Assembly: GCF_014200675.1 (NCBI RefSeq)
Contig: NZ_JACHCI010000009.1
Location: 124,001 to 188,000, forward strand
Length of the DNA stretch: 64,000 nucleotides
Direction: 5' to 3'
Origin: Janthinobacterium saanense
GTDB lineage: Bacteria > Pseudomonadota > Gammaproteobacteria > Burkholderiales > Burkholderiaceae_D
In this document: positions 1 to 9,294 of the stretch, piece by piece
Numbering within the stretch: position 1 is the first letter of the stretch
Layout: each line of letters starts with the position of its first letter
The notes under the pieces: generated by a model
The model's input: only the letters and a program-made list of their open reading frames with translations
Database searches by the model: none
What the model was told of the DNA's origin: nothing
Made by a program: the position numbers and the translations under genes

Positions 1-5
1 CCAGC

Positions 6-1571
6 ATGATGTCCCGGACCACGATAGCAGCGCAGCCTGCTTCCCTGTGCACGGTCGCCGCGCGCCCCTGGGTGCTGGCCGCCACGATACTGGCGTCGAG
101 CATGGTGTTTATCGACGGTACGGTAGTGAATGTGGCCTTGCCGGCGTTGCAGCAGGAATTCAAGGCCAGCGCCAGTGCCGTGCAATGGGTGGTTGAATCG
201 TATGCATTGTTCCTGGCGGCATTGTTGCTGGTGGGCGGCACGGCCGGCGACCGTTATGGCCGGCGCCGCGTGTTTATCGTGGGCGTGCTGGTGTTTGCCG
301 CCGCATCGGTCTGCTGTGGTTTGAGCGGCAGTGTGGGCCAGCTGATGGTTGCCCGCGCCGTACAAGGCATCGGTGGCGCTTTGCTGGTGCCGGGCAGCCT
401 GGCCTTGATCAGCGCTTCGTTTCCGGAAAACCAGCGCGGCAAGGCGATCGGCAGCTGGTCTGGCTATACGGCCATCACGGCGGCCATCGGGCCGGTGCTG
501 GGCGGTTTCCTGATCGAACATTTTTCCTGGCGCTGGGCCTTCCTGATCAATATCCCGCTGGCGTTGCTGATCTTGCCGCTGACCTGGCGTTACGTGCCGG
601 AAAGCCGCGATCCGGACGCGCCTGCCCGCCTGGACTGGACGGGTGCGGCATTGGCCAGTGCCGGGCTGGCCAGCCTGGTGTATGGCTTGATCGCCTCATC
701 GAATCAGGGCTGGGGTGATGCTGGCGTGCTGGCGGCCTTGGCTGCTGCACTGGTGTTGCTGGCCGCCTTCGTGGCGGTCGAGCTGCGTCATCCGGCGCCC
801 ATGTTGCCGATGCATTTGTTCCGTTCGTGCGATTTCAGCGGCGCCAATCTGCTGACCCTGCTGCTATATGCGGCGCTCGGTGGCGGCCTGTATTTCTTTC
901 CTCTCAATTTGATACAGGTGCAAGGCTATTCGGCGCTGGCGGCGGGCGCCGCCTTGCTGCCCTTTGTCTTGCTGATGTTTTTCCTGTCACGCTGGAGCGG
1001 CGGACTGGTCGACCGTTACGGCGCCAAGTTGCCGCTGGTGATAGGTCCGGCGATTGCAGCGCTCGGGTTTGCCGTGTTCACGCTGCCCGGTATCGGTGGC
1101 AGTTACTGGACCACCTACTTTCCGGCGGTACTGATACTGGGCTTCGGCATGTCGGTCGCGGTAGCGCCGCTGACGACCACGGTGATGAATGCACTGGACG
1201 CCAGCCTGGCCGGCGTCGCTTCCGGTATTAACAATGCCGTGTCGCGCCTGGCGGCCTTGCTGGCGATTGCCGTGTTCGGCATCGTCATGGCGCTGGTGTT
1301 CAATGGCGTATTGAACAGCCGCTTGAGTACGGTTGCCGCAAAGCCGGCCGTGGTCGAACAGGTGAGGGCGCAGCGGGCACGGCTGGCGGCCATCGAATTG
1401 CCGGCGCACATTAGCGCCGAGGAAGCGGCGGCACTGAAACAGGCGATTGAACAATCGTATGTCGCCGGTTTTCGCTGGGTGATGTGGCTATCGGCCGGGC
1501 TGGCGCTGGCCAGCGCCCTGTGCGCCTGGCGCCTGATCGGCAATAAACACGCCGGCGGGAAAAAATCCTGA
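6..1571 (+). CDS. DHA2-family MFS drug exporter
   Basis: A 521-residue inner-membrane protein of the major facilitator superfamily, DHA2 (EmrB/QacA) branch, expected to export small hydrophobic compounds by proton antiport. About 14 hydrophobic segments are visible. An early helix contains VVNVALPAL, and the loop after the second helix carries the MFS motif A sequence GDRYGRRR near residue 80. The length matches 14-helix DHA2 transporters. Two adjacent ATG codons lie at 6 and 9. The window begins just upstream, so the promoter is not visible. uvrD follows 24 nt downstream on the same strand. The substrate cannot be told from sequence. Confidence 0.9.
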   Translation: MMSRTTIAAQPASLCTVAARPWVLAATILASSMVFIDGTVVNVALPALQQEFKASASAVQWVVESYALFLAALLLVGGTAGDRYGRRRVFIVGVLVFAAASVCCGLSGSVGQLMVARAVQGIGGALLVPGSLALISASFPENQRGKAIGSWSGYTAITAAIGPVLGGFLIEHFSWRWAFLINIPLALLILPLTWRYVPESRDPDAPARLDWTGAALASAGLASLVYGLIASSNQGWGDAGVLAALAAALVLLAAFVAVELRHPAPMLPMHLFRSCDFSGANLLTLLLYAALGGGLYFFPLNLIQVQGYSALAAGAALLPFVLLMFFLSRWSGGLVDRYGAKLPLVIGPAIAALGFAVFTLPGIGGSYWTTYFPAVLILGFGMSVAVAPLTTTVMNALDASLAGVASGINNAVSRLAALLAIAVFGIVMALVFNGVLNSRLSTVAAKPAVVEQVRAQRARLAAIELPAHISAEEAAALKQAIEQSYVAGFRWVMWLSAGLALASALCAWRLIGNKHAGGKKS

Positions 1572-1595
1572 GCGGCGTGCCGGTATAATCACGGC

Positions 1596-3908
1596 ATGCA
1601 AAATCTTCTTCACAACCTCAATCCCGAACAATTGGCCGCCGTCACCTTGCCGGCGCAACATGCTTTGATCCTGGCAGGTGCCGGCTCGGGCAAGACCCGC
1701 GTGCTGACCACCCGCATCGCCTGGCTGATCCAGACCCAGCAAGTGTCGCCGGCCGGCATCCTGGCCGTGACCTTTACCAATAAAGCTGCCAAGGAAATGC
1801 TCACGCGCTTGTCGGCCATGTTGCCGATCAATACGCGCGGCATGTGGATAGGCACCTTTCACGGCCTGTGCAACCGCTTGCTGCGCACGCATTACCGCGA
1901 TGCCGCCTTGCCGCAAACCTTCCAGATCCTCGATTCACAGGATCAGTTGTCGGTGATCAAGCGCTTGCTGAAGGCGAACAATATCGACGATGAGAAATTC
2001 CCGCCGAAGACGGTGATGTATTTCATCAATAACGCCAAGGATCAGGGCTTGCGCGCCAGCGACGTGGAAGCGTATGACGCGCATGAACGCAAGATGGTTG
2101 AGCTGTATCAAATCTATGATGACCAGTGCCAGCGCGAAGGCGTGGTCGATTTTGCGGAATTGCTGTTACGCACCTATGAATTGCTGAGCCGCAATCAGCC
2201 GTTGCGGGAACATTATCAGGCGCGTTTCCGCCACATCCTGGTCGACGAGTTCCAGGATACCAATAATCTGCAATACAACTGGCTCAAATTGCTGGCCGGC
2301 CATGGTAGCCGCGATGGCGGCGCCCTGTTTGCCGTCGGTGACGATGACCAGAGTATTTATGCTTTCCGTGGCGCCAACGTGGGCAATATGAGCGCCTTCG
2401 AGCATGAATTCCAGGTGCAGAACTTGATCAAGCTGGAGCAGAACTACCGCTCGCACGGGCATATCCTCGACAGCGCCAACTTGCTGATTGCGAACAATAG
2501 CAAGCGCCTGGGCAAGAATCTGCGCACGGACGCGGGCCATGGCGAGCAGGTGCGCGTGTATGAAGCCAGCTCCGATTTGCAGGAAGCGCAGTGGATCATC
2601 GAAGAATCGAAAAGCCTGATCGCCGACGGCGCCTCGCGCAGTGAAATCGCGATTTTGTACCGCTCGAATGCGCAATCGCGCGTGATCGAGCATGCGCTGT
2701 TTTCGGCCGGCATGCCGTATCACGTGTATGGCGGCCTGCGCTATTTCCAGCGCGCCGAGGTCAAGCACGCGATTGCCTATTTGCAATTGATGGATAACCC
2801 GCACAACGATTCGGCTTTCTTGCGTGTGGTGAACTTCCCCACGCGTGGCATCGGTGCCCGTTCGATCGAGCAATTGCAGGCGGCGTCGGAACAATACGGC
2901 ATTTCCTTGTACGCGTCCGTGCCCTATGTGGCGGGCAAGGCGGGCAGTTCGCTGGCCGGCTTCGTGAAATTGATCGAAGGTGTGCGTTTTGAAACGCAGC
3001 AATTGTCCTTGCCGGAAATGGTGAGAGTGGTGCTGGAAGCGAGTACCTTGCTGCAGCATTACCAGAATGAAAAAGAAGGCGCCGACCGTATCGAGAATCT
3101 GGAGCAGATGGTCAGCGCCGCCAGCCAGTTCATCTCCGAGGAAGGTTTTGGCCAGGGCGCACCAGCCCATCTGGGACCGGCCGCGCAGGCGCAATCGGGC
3201 GCATCCGTGCTCAACCAGGATGGTATCGAGATCCTGGACGCCGACGCGCCATTGCCAGCCGTGATGTCCCCGCTGTCCGCTTTCCTGTCGCACGCCTCGC
3301 TGGAAGCGGGCGACAACCAGGCGCACGCGGGCCAGGATGCCTTGCAGATGATGACGGTGCACTCGGCCAAGGGCCTGGAATTCGACAATGTCTTCATCAC
3401 GGGCCTGGAAGAAGGCTTGTTCCCGCACGAAAGCAGTTCCAAGGAAGAGGGCGGCGTGGAAGAAGAGCGGCGTTTGATGTACGTGGCGATCACGCGTGCG
3501 CGCAAGCGTTTGTACATGAGCTTCTCGCAGACGCGCATGTTGCACGGCCAGACTCGCTACAACATGAAATCGCGTTTCTTCGATGAGTTACCTGAAGAAT
3601 CCTTGAAATGGTTGTCGCCGAAAGTGCAGGCCAACTGGTTCGGTAACCGCAAGTCCGCCTGGGATGAAGCGCCGCGCACGGTGGGCAGCCTGGGCTCGGA
3701 CAATGCGATTGCGCAAAAGATCGCGCAGAAATCGACCGGCCCCGGCTGGCGCATCGGCGAATCGGTGGCCCACGCCAAGTTTGGCGAAGGCGTGATCGTC
3801 AATATCGAAGGCGGCGGTGGCAATGCCCGTGCGCAAATCAACTTCGGCCAGCACGGCATGAAGGTGCTGGACCTGGGCATCGCCAAGCTGGAGAAGCTGG
3901 GACGTTAA
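1596..3908 (+). CDS. uvrD: UvrD/PcrA-type DNA helicase II
   Basis: A 770-residue superfamily 1A 3'-5' DNA helicase acting in nucleotide excision repair, mismatch repair and replication restart. The Q-motif region (NPEQLAAV) leads into Walker A AGAGSGKT at residues 27-34. Walker B DEFQDTN follows near 217, then DDDQSIYAFRGA (motif III). The late motifs TVHSAKGLEFDNVF and VAITRARKRLY are intact. An Ala/Gly-rich insertion precedes the TVHSAKG motif, which is not unusual for betaproteobacterial copies. The C-terminus has the UvrD-type GxxVxHxxFGEG segment. It ends at a strong terminator at 3923. Rep is the alternative, but the C-terminal tail favours UvrD. Confidence 0.93.
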   Translation: MQNLLHNLNPEQLAAVTLPAQHALILAGAGSGKTRVLTTRIAWLIQTQQVSPAGILAVTFTNKAAKEMLTRLSAMLPINTRGMWIGTFHGLCNRLLRTHYRDAALPQTFQILDSQDQLSVIKRLLKANNIDDEKFPPKTVMYFINNAKDQGLRASDVEAYDAHERKMVELYQIYDDQCQREGVVDFAELLLRTYELLSRNQPLREHYQARFRHILVDEFQDTNNLQYNWLKLLAGHGSRDGGALFAVGDDDQSIYAFRGANVGNMSAFEHEFQVQNLIKLEQNYRSHGHILDSANLLIANNSKRLGKNLRTDAGHGEQVRVYEASSDLQEAQWIIEESKSLIADGASRSEIAILYRSNAQSRVIEHALFSAGMPYHVYGGLRYFQRAEVKHAIAYLQLMDNPHNDSAFLRVVNFPTRGIGARSIEQLQAASEQYGISLYASVPYVAGKAGSSLAGFVKLIEGVRFETQQLSLPEMVRVVLEASTLLQHYQNEKEGADRIENLEQMVSAASQFISEEGFGQGAPAHLGPAAQAQSGASVLNQDGIEILDADAPLPAVMSPLSAFLSHASLEAGDNQAHAGQDALQMMTVHSAKGLEFDNVFITGLEEGLFPHESSSKEEGGVEEERRLMYVAITRARKRLYMSFSQTRMLHGQTRYNMKSRFFDELPEESLKWLSPKVQANWFGNRKSAWDEAPRTVGSLGSDNAIAQKIAQKSTGPGWRIGESVAHAKFGEGVIVNIEGGGGNARAQINFGQHGMKVLDLGIAKLEKLGR

Positions 3909-3922
3909 GTCTCTGCGGCGAT

Positions 3923-3954
3923 AAAAAAGGCAGCCTGTACAGGCTGCCTTTTTT
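3923..3954. terminator. Bidirectional intrinsic terminator
   Basis: A perfect 32-nt palindrome. Six A, then GGCAGCCTGT and its exact complement, then six T. It lies 14 nt after the uvrD stop and 20 nt from the stop of the convergent membrane-protein gene, so it can end transcription from both sides. Confidence 0.93.
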
Positions 3955-3974
3955 ACATCTGGATCTCCATCACA

Positions 3975-4757
3975 TCAGTCTGCTGGCTTGTCCAGCGATA
4001 CTTTCTTGCTGTCATCTACCGGCAAGCCAAAGATCTGGCGATAGGCCGCATAAAATGAGCAGTGCATGATGATGGTTAAAATCATCGATAGCGGTATCAT
4101 CAACTGATACATGATCGAGCCAGTGCCAAACAGCATAACAAGCAGTTGGCTGGTGATGAGGCTGATGGCAGACCAGCTTGCTGCGAACACGAGAAAAGCC
4201 GATAGCGACCGCCAGACGGCAAAAAAGCTGAAGAACAGCGCTTTGCCCAGGCTGACTTTTTGCCAATAGATCAGCGGTGCTGCAAAGCAGAAGGCCATGG
4301 CGGCTGGCACGTAGACTGCCATGGCCAGCAAGATTGCCAGACTAACATTCGGTCTGAGCGCGGCTTCCTTCTGTGATAATTGTCCTGTGACTACTTGCCA
4401 CAGCGTGCCATTGTCGATCAGCGTCGAGATGCCAAGCGCCACGATCGCCACGACAATGTACAGCACGCCTAGCCCGAACAAGACCGGGAAGGCCGGCTTG
4501 CGGAAACCCGACAGTAGCAAACTGGGCAAGACGCGTTTGCCCTGGTCGATGTTCAGGCAGCCTTGTGCGAAGGCAACAGAGAAGACGGGCACGAGTATGA
4601 CCGGCAGCAATTGGCCCAGCAGGGGAATGATACCGACGGCCAGCATGCAGAACATATAGCCGAAAAATAGCATCGACATGCCGCCGGCTTGCTTGCGAAA
4701 CAGGGCGAAACCCTGTTTCACCCATGACCAGCCTGTACTTGCAGGTAATTTTTCCAT
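3975..4757 (-). CDS. BPSS1780-like integral membrane protein
   Basis: A 260-residue protein with about six hydrophobic segments, starting MEKLPASTGWSWVKQGFALFRKQ. It resembles the BPSS1780-type membrane proteins found throughout Burkholderiales, whose function is unknown. An amphipathic N-terminus leads into paired helices (FFGYMFCMLAVGIIPLLG, LPVILVPVFSVAFAQGC). The start lies 3 nt after the stop of thrB, so the two are probably co-transcribed, although no functional link to threonine synthesis is evident. The transcript ends at the shared palindromic terminator at 3923-3954. Confidence 0.8.
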   Translation of the reverse strand: MEKLPASTGWSWVKQGFALFRKQAGGMSMLFFGYMFCMLAVGIIPLLGQLLPVILVPVFSVAFAQGCLNIDQGKRVLPSLLLSGFRKPAFPVLFGLGVLYIVVAIVALGISTLIDNGTLWQVVTGQLSQKEAALRPNVSLAILLAMAVYVPAAMAFCFAAPLIYWQKVSLGKALFFSFFAVWRSLSAFLVFAASWSAISLITSQLLVMLFGTGSIMYQLMIPLSMILTIIMHCSFYAAYRQIFGLPVDDSKKVSLDKPAD

Positions 4758-4760
4758 TTT

Positions 4761-5717
4761 TTAAAACAATTCAGGGGCAGGTGTGGCAATACGTTCGCGC
4801 AGTATGCGTTCGAAATGCGCCGGATCGTGCGGAGTCAGCATTTCCGCTACGCGCGGCTGATAATAATCGTACAGGCGCGACAGCCAGAAGCGCAGCGCGG
4901 CGGCGCGCAGCATCGGCTGCCATGCCGCGTGCTCTTCGGTCGTGAACGGCCGTACGGCCTGGTAGGCGGCTAGCAGGGCGCGCACTCTCGGCTGGTCGAG
5001 CACGCCCGTGTCCAGATCGATGCACCAGTCGTTGACGGTGACGGCCACATCGAACAGCCAGGTGTCGCAACCGGCAAAGTAAAAGTCGAAAAAGCCCGTC
5101 AGCTGTACACCGTCAAACATGACGTTGTTGCGGAACAGGTCGGCGTGCACGGGGCCGCGCGCGATGGCTTTATAGGTATCGCAAGCAGCAAAGGCATCCT
5201 GGAAATGTATTTCCGAGCGCAACAGATGCGCCTTGCTCTCATCCAGGTGCGGCAATACCAGCGGCGTGGTGGTGTTCCACCAGTCCAGTCCCCGCAAATT
5301 GGGCTGCTGCAGCGGAAAATCTTGCCCGGCCAGATGCATTTTTGCCAGCATGGCGCCGACGGCCGCGCAATGCACGGCTTGCGGCGCCATTTGCGAACTG
5401 CCGCCGAGCTTGCTGACGATCGCGGCCGGCTTGCCTTGCAGGGCAGTGACCAGTTCACCATCGGCATTCGGAATGGGATTGGGCACCAGCACGCCGCGCT
5501 CGGCCAGGTGGCGCATCAGTTGCAGATAAAACGGCAGTTGTTCAAAGCTCAGGTTCTCGAAGATCGTCAGCACGTACTCGCCGCGCTCGGTACTCAAGAA
5601 GAAGTTACTGTTTTCGATGCCGGAAGCAATCCCTTTGAGCGCCAGAGGCTTGCCGAGTGGAAATTGTGTCATCCACTGGCCGATATCGTCCAGGTGTAGC
5701 GGGGTAAAAACTGCCAT
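4761..5717 (-). CDS. thrB: Homoserine kinase (type II)
   Basis: A 318-residue homoserine kinase of the aminoglycoside-phosphotransferase (choline-kinase-like) fold, not the GHMP fold of E. coli. It phosphorylates L-homoserine in threonine synthesis. Visible marks are the N-terminal [26 protein letters not shown], the catalytic loop [16 protein letters not shown] (HxDxxxxN) and the metal-binding [17 protein letters not shown]. Length matches the Pseudomonas/Burkholderia enzymes. Its own promoter is implied, because a terminator at 5747-5785 separates it from the upstream same-strand DUF2782 gene. The membrane-protein gene follows after 3 nt. Confidence 0.92.
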   Translation of the reverse strand: MAVFTPLHLDDIGQWMTQFPLGKPLALKGIASGIENSNFFLSTERGEYVLTIFENLSFEQLPFYLQLMRHLAERGVLVPNPIPNADGELVTALQGKPAAIVSKLGGSSQMAPQAVHCAAVGAMLAKMHLAGQDFPLQQPNLRGLDWWNTTTPLVLPHLDESKAHLLRSEIHFQDAFAACDTYKAIARGPVHADLFRNNVMFDGVQLTGFFDFYFAGCDTWLFDVAVTVNDWCIDLDTGVLDQPRVRALLAAYQAVRPFTTEEHAAWQPMLRAAALRFWLSRLYDYYQPRVAEMLTPHDPAHFERILRERIATPAPELF

Positions 5718-5746
5718 GGGAAAGAAGGTGTGAAATCCAAAAAGTC

Positions 5747-5785
5747 AAAAAAAGCCTGCTACCCCGCAGATGGGCGGGGCAGGGC
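5747..5785 (-). terminator. Intrinsic terminator of the DUF2782 gene
   Basis: Read on the minus strand, a GC-rich stem (core CCCCGC / GCGGGG, flanked by GCCTG-like pairing with small bulges) is followed directly by seven T. It lies between the DUF2782 gene and thrB, which are on the same strand, so it insulates thrB. Confidence 0.75.
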
Positions 5786-5801
5786 AACAGAAGGTGCTGA
5801 T

Positions 5802-6197
5802 TTATTTGGTCGGTTGAGGCGGTTCTGGCGTGGTATCGGCCGCGTCGTCGTCGCGCTGTTTCTGTTTTTTCTTGCCCAGGTCGAATTCCAGTACTTTCCA
5901 TTGCGGGCCGCGCAGCTGGCTATTCGTCGGGTCGCCAGGCGTGCCCGGTTTCATGTAATAGGTGCTGCCGCCGGTGCTGACTTTGACTTCACTGACGACG
6001 CCGGCTTCGCGTTTTTCCGTAATTTGTTGACGGGGAGCTACTGGTGCGACGGTAATGGGCGCGTCGCCGGCTTCCTCGATCTGTTCCAGCTTGGGCGGTG
6101 CATCGCTGGGCTTGGCCGGCGTCTGGGCGCCCGCAATGGCCGAAACTGCCAACAGTGGCAGGGCCAGGAATTGCCAGAATGTGGATGTACGCATCAT
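5802..6197 (-). CDS. DUF2782 family exported protein
   Basis: A 131-residue protein with a signal peptide (hydrophobic run FLALPLLAVSAIAGAQT, probable cleavage after AGA) and a short mature domain containing GSTYYMKPGTPGD and WKVLEFDLGKKK. This matches the DUF2782 family next to polA and thrB in many betaproteobacteria. The function is unknown. The C-terminus is charged and low-complexity (KKKQKQRDDDAADTTPEPPQPTK). It is transcribed divergently from polA and ends at a terminator at 5747-5785. Confidence 0.8.
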   Translation of the reverse strand: MMRTSTFWQFLALPLLAVSAIAGAQTPAKPSDAPPKLEQIEEAGDAPITVAPVAPRQQITEKREAGVVSEVKVSTGGSTYYMKPGTPGDPTNSQLRGPQWKVLEFDLGKKKQKQRDDDAADTTPEPPQPTK

Positions 6198-6497
6198 GAT
6201 GGGTTCGCTTCCATGTGTGGACTGCAGCAGTGCAGTGTATTCAGTGTATTAAATGCGATGCGATAAATTTGTCTACAGGCCATTGTAACAAACTGGTACG
6301 CAATGCTGTTTTAAAACGCTGAAATGGCCACCACTTGCCGGCCAGTGTACATTTACCAGGCTGGTAGCGCTAAAAAGCGGGTGCAGCATGGCCATAAGTG
6401 CAGCCCTAAACTCTGCGATAATTGTGTGATATTCCACCCGCCTGCTGCTTTTCCTTTTATATCCTGCAGGTGCGGCTCACCTTATTTTATTGGCATT
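6198..6497. other. Divergent promoter region, DUF2782 / polA
   Basis: 300 nt with no convincing gene. An open frame extends upstream of polA through this stretch, but its residues do not resemble PolA. A candidate extended -10 element (TGC followed by GATAAT at 6417-6422) lies about 75 nt upstream of the polA start, with only a weak -35. No strong hairpin was found. Confidence 0.4.
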
Positions 6498-9248
6498 ATG
6501 CAAAATACCCTGCTGTTGGTCGACGGTTCCAGTTATCTTTATCGCGCTTTCCACGCGCTGCCCGACTTGCGCAGCCCGGACGGCTACCCGACGGGCGCCA
6601 TGCATGGCATGGTCAATATGCTGCGCCGTTTGCGCGCCGACTACCCGGCAGCCTATATCGCCTGCGTATTCGATGCCAAGGGCAAGACTTTCCGCGACGA
6701 TATGTATGCCGAATACAAGGCCACGCGCGCGTCCATGCCGGACGACTTGCGTTTGCAGATCGAACCCATCCATGAAGCCGTGCGCGCCATGGGCTGGCCC
6801 ATATTGATGGTCGAAGGCGTGGAAGCGGACGACGTGATCGGCACCCTGGCCGTGCAGGCGGCGAGTGCCGGCATGAACGTGGTGGTGTCCACCGGCGACA
6901 AGGATCTGGCGCAGCTGGTCAACGGGCAAGTTACCCTGATCAATACCATGAGCAATGAAAAGCTCGACGAAGCGGCCGTGCTGGTCAAATTCGGCGTGCC
7001 GCCGAACCGCATCATCGATTATCTGTCGCTGATCGGCGATACGGTCGACAACGTGCCGGGCGTGTCGAAATGCGGTCCGAAAACGGCAGTGAAATGGCTG
7101 ACGCAGTACGACAGCCTGGAAGGCATCATGGAAAACGCCGCCAAGATCACGGGCGCCGTCGGTGAAAACCTGCGTACGGCCCTGCCATGGCTGCCGCAAG
7201 CGCGTGCCCTGATCACCGTCAAGACCGATTGCGACCTGGCCGGTCACATGACGACGATAGCCGATTCCCTGCAAGCGAAAGGCGAAGACAAGGAAGCCTT
7301 GCTGGCCTTCTTCCAGCGTTATGGTTTCAAAGCATTATTGCGCGAACTGGGCGCCACGCCGCCGCCGATGTCGCCGGTGGGTGCGCCAGTTGCCGGCGCC
7401 AACACCACCGGCGACATGTTTGCCGATGCCGCGCCAGCCCCGGCCGCCGAGTATGAAACGGTGCTGACGGAAACCCAGCTCGATCGCTGGATCGAGTTGA
7501 TCAATGCTGCGCCGCTGACGGCCGTCGATACGGAAACGACCTCGCTGGAACCGATGACGGCGCAAATGGTCGGTATTTCCCTGTCCGTGGCTGAACACGC
7601 TGCCTGCTATATTCCACTGGCCCATGATTATGCGGGCGCGCCTGACCAGTTGTCGCGTGAACACGTGCTGGCAAAACTGCGGCCGTGGCTGGAAGATGAA
7701 AGCAAGCCCAAGCTGGGCCAGAACCTGAAATACGACAGCCATATCTTCGCCAACCATGGCGTGACCTTGCGTGGTGTCAAGCACGATACCTTGCTCGAAT
7801 CGTATGTGTTCGAGTCGCACAAGAAACACGACATGGATGGCCTGGCCCTGCGCCACCTGAACTACACGACGATTCCATTTGAAGACGTGTGCGGCAAGGG
7901 CGCCAAGCAAATCACCTTCAACCAGGTGGAAGTGGAGCAGGCGGCCAAATATGCGGCCGAGGACGCCGACATCACCTTGCGCCTGCACAACGCCATGTGG
8001 GGCAATGTGGCTGCGGATGAAAAACTCACTTTTATTTACGAAAAGATCGAGTTGCCGACGGCGATAGTCTTGCAAAAGATCGAGCGCAATGGCGTGCTGA
8101 TCGACGATGCCTTGCTCAATATCCAGTCGGCCGAGCTGGCCGTGAAAATCCTGGAACTGGAAAAGAAAGCCTATGAACTGGCCGAGCAGCCCTTCAACCT
8201 GGGTTCGCCCAAGCAGATCGGTGAAATCTTCTTTGAGAAGCTGAAATTGCCGGTGGTGAAGAAAACCCCGACCGGTGCGCCATCGACAGATGAAGAAGTG
8301 CTGCAAAAGCTGGCCGAAGATTACCCATTGCCAAAAGTGCTGCTGGAATACCGCGGCATGGCCAAGCTGAAATCGACCTACACGGATAAATTGCCGAAGA
8401 TGATCAACGTCACCACGGGCCGCGTGCATACCAATTATGCGCAAGCCGTGGCCGTGACGGGGCGCTTGGCGTCGAACGACCCGAACTTGCAGAATATTCC
8501 GATCCGCAGTGCGGAAGGGCGCCGTATCCGCGAAGCATTCATTGCGCCGCCGGGCAGCAGCATTGTCTCGGCCGACTATTCGCAAATTGAATTGCGCATC
8601 ATGGCGCATATCTCGGGCGATGAAGCCATGCTGCGCGCGTTTGCCGAGGGCATCGATATTCACCGCGCCACCGCCGCTGAAATCTTTGGCGTACCGGCCG
8701 CCGAAGTACAAAGCGAGCAGCGCCGCTACGCCAAGGTGATCAACTTTGGCCTGATCTATGGTATGAGCGCGTTTGGCCTGGCCGGCAACCTGGGCGTGGA
8801 CCGCACGGCCGCGCAAAGCTATATCGACCGTTACTTTGCCCGTTTTTCTGGCGTGAAACAATATATGGAAGATACGCGCCAGCAAGCCAAGGCGCGCGGC
8901 TATGTGGAAACCGTGTTTGGCCGCCGTTTGTGGCTGCCAGAAATCAACTCGCCAAATGGCCCGCGCCGCCAGGGCGCCGAACGGGCGGCGATCAATGCAC
9001 CGATGCAAGGCACGGCCGCCGACCTGATCAAGCTGGCCATGATCGCCGTGCAAGGCTGGCTGGAGCAGGATGGCTTGCAAACCAAGATGATCATGCAGGT
9101 GCACGATGAACTGGTGCTGGAAGTGCCGGACGCCGAACTGGAACTGGTCAAGCGCAAGCTGCCGGAACTGATGGCGGGTGTGGCTGCATTGAAAGTGCCG
9201 CTGACGGCCGAAGTGGGCGTGGGCAAAAATTGGGATGAAGCGCATTAA
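6498..9248 (+). CDS. polA: DNA polymerase I
   Basis: A 916-residue DNA polymerase I for Okazaki-fragment maturation and repair synthesis. The 5' nuclease domain occupies about residues 1-290 (LLVDGSSYLYRAFHAL, then GVEADDVIGTLA). The 3'-5' exonuclease domain keeps its first motif, D344 and E346 in VDTETTS, so proofreading is probably retained. Polymerase motif A (DYSQIELR, D693), motif B (RRYAKVINFGLIYG from 742) and motif C (QVHDELV, D870) are intact. I chose the ATG at 6498 because the conserved N-terminus begins there, although the frame stays open 174 nt further upstream. There is no clear Shine-Dalgarno sequence. Confidence 0.96.
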   Translation: MQNTLLLVDGSSYLYRAFHALPDLRSPDGYPTGAMHGMVNMLRRLRADYPAAYIACVFDAKGKTFRDDMYAEYKATRASMPDDLRLQIEPIHEAVRAMGWPILMVEGVEADDVIGTLAVQAASAGMNVVVSTGDKDLAQLVNGQVTLINTMSNEKLDEAAVLVKFGVPPNRIIDYLSLIGDTVDNVPGVSKCGPKTAVKWLTQYDSLEGIMENAAKITGAVGENLRTALPWLPQARALITVKTDCDLAGHMTTIADSLQAKGEDKEALLAFFQRYGFKALLRELGATPPPMSPVGAPVAGANTTGDMFADAAPAPAAEYETVLTETQLDRWIELINAAPLTAVDTETTSLEPMTAQMVGISLSVAEHAACYIPLAHDYAGAPDQLSREHVLAKLRPWLEDESKPKLGQNLKYDSHIFANHGVTLRGVKHDTLLESYVFESHKKHDMDGLALRHLNYTTIPFEDVCGKGAKQITFNQVEVEQAAKYAAEDADITLRLHNAMWGNVAADEKLTFIYEKIELPTAIVLQKIERNGVLIDDALLNIQSAELAVKILELEKKAYELAEQPFNLGSPKQIGEIFFEKLKLPVVKKTPTGAPSTDEEVLQKLAEDYPLPKVLLEYRGMAKLKSTYTDKLPKMINVTTGRVHTNYAQAVAVTGRLASNDPNLQNIPIRSAEGRRIREAFIAPPGSSIVSADYSQIELRIMAHISGDEAMLRAFAEGIDIHRATAAEIFGVPAAEVQSEQRRYAKVINFGLIYGMSAFGLAGNLGVDRTAAQSYIDRYFARFSGVKQYMEDTRQQAKARGYVETVFGRRLWLPEINSPNGPRRQGAERAAINAPMQGTAADLIKLAMIAVQGWLEQDGLQTKMIMQVHDELVLEVPDAELELVKRKLPELMAGVAALKVPLTAEVGVGKNWDEAH

Positions 9249-9294
9249 AACGTCAGCCGAAACATTGTGAACGCACTACTTTCAGGAGAAACGC

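Noticed and set aside
6324-6497. Possible 58-residue N-terminal extension of PolA
   Set aside because: The extension contains no family sequence, and the conserved PolA start is ATG 6498.
7335-9245. A 636-codon open frame antisense to polA
   Set aside because: Same reason; polA motifs are intact on the plus strand and the antisense frame shows no protein-like character.
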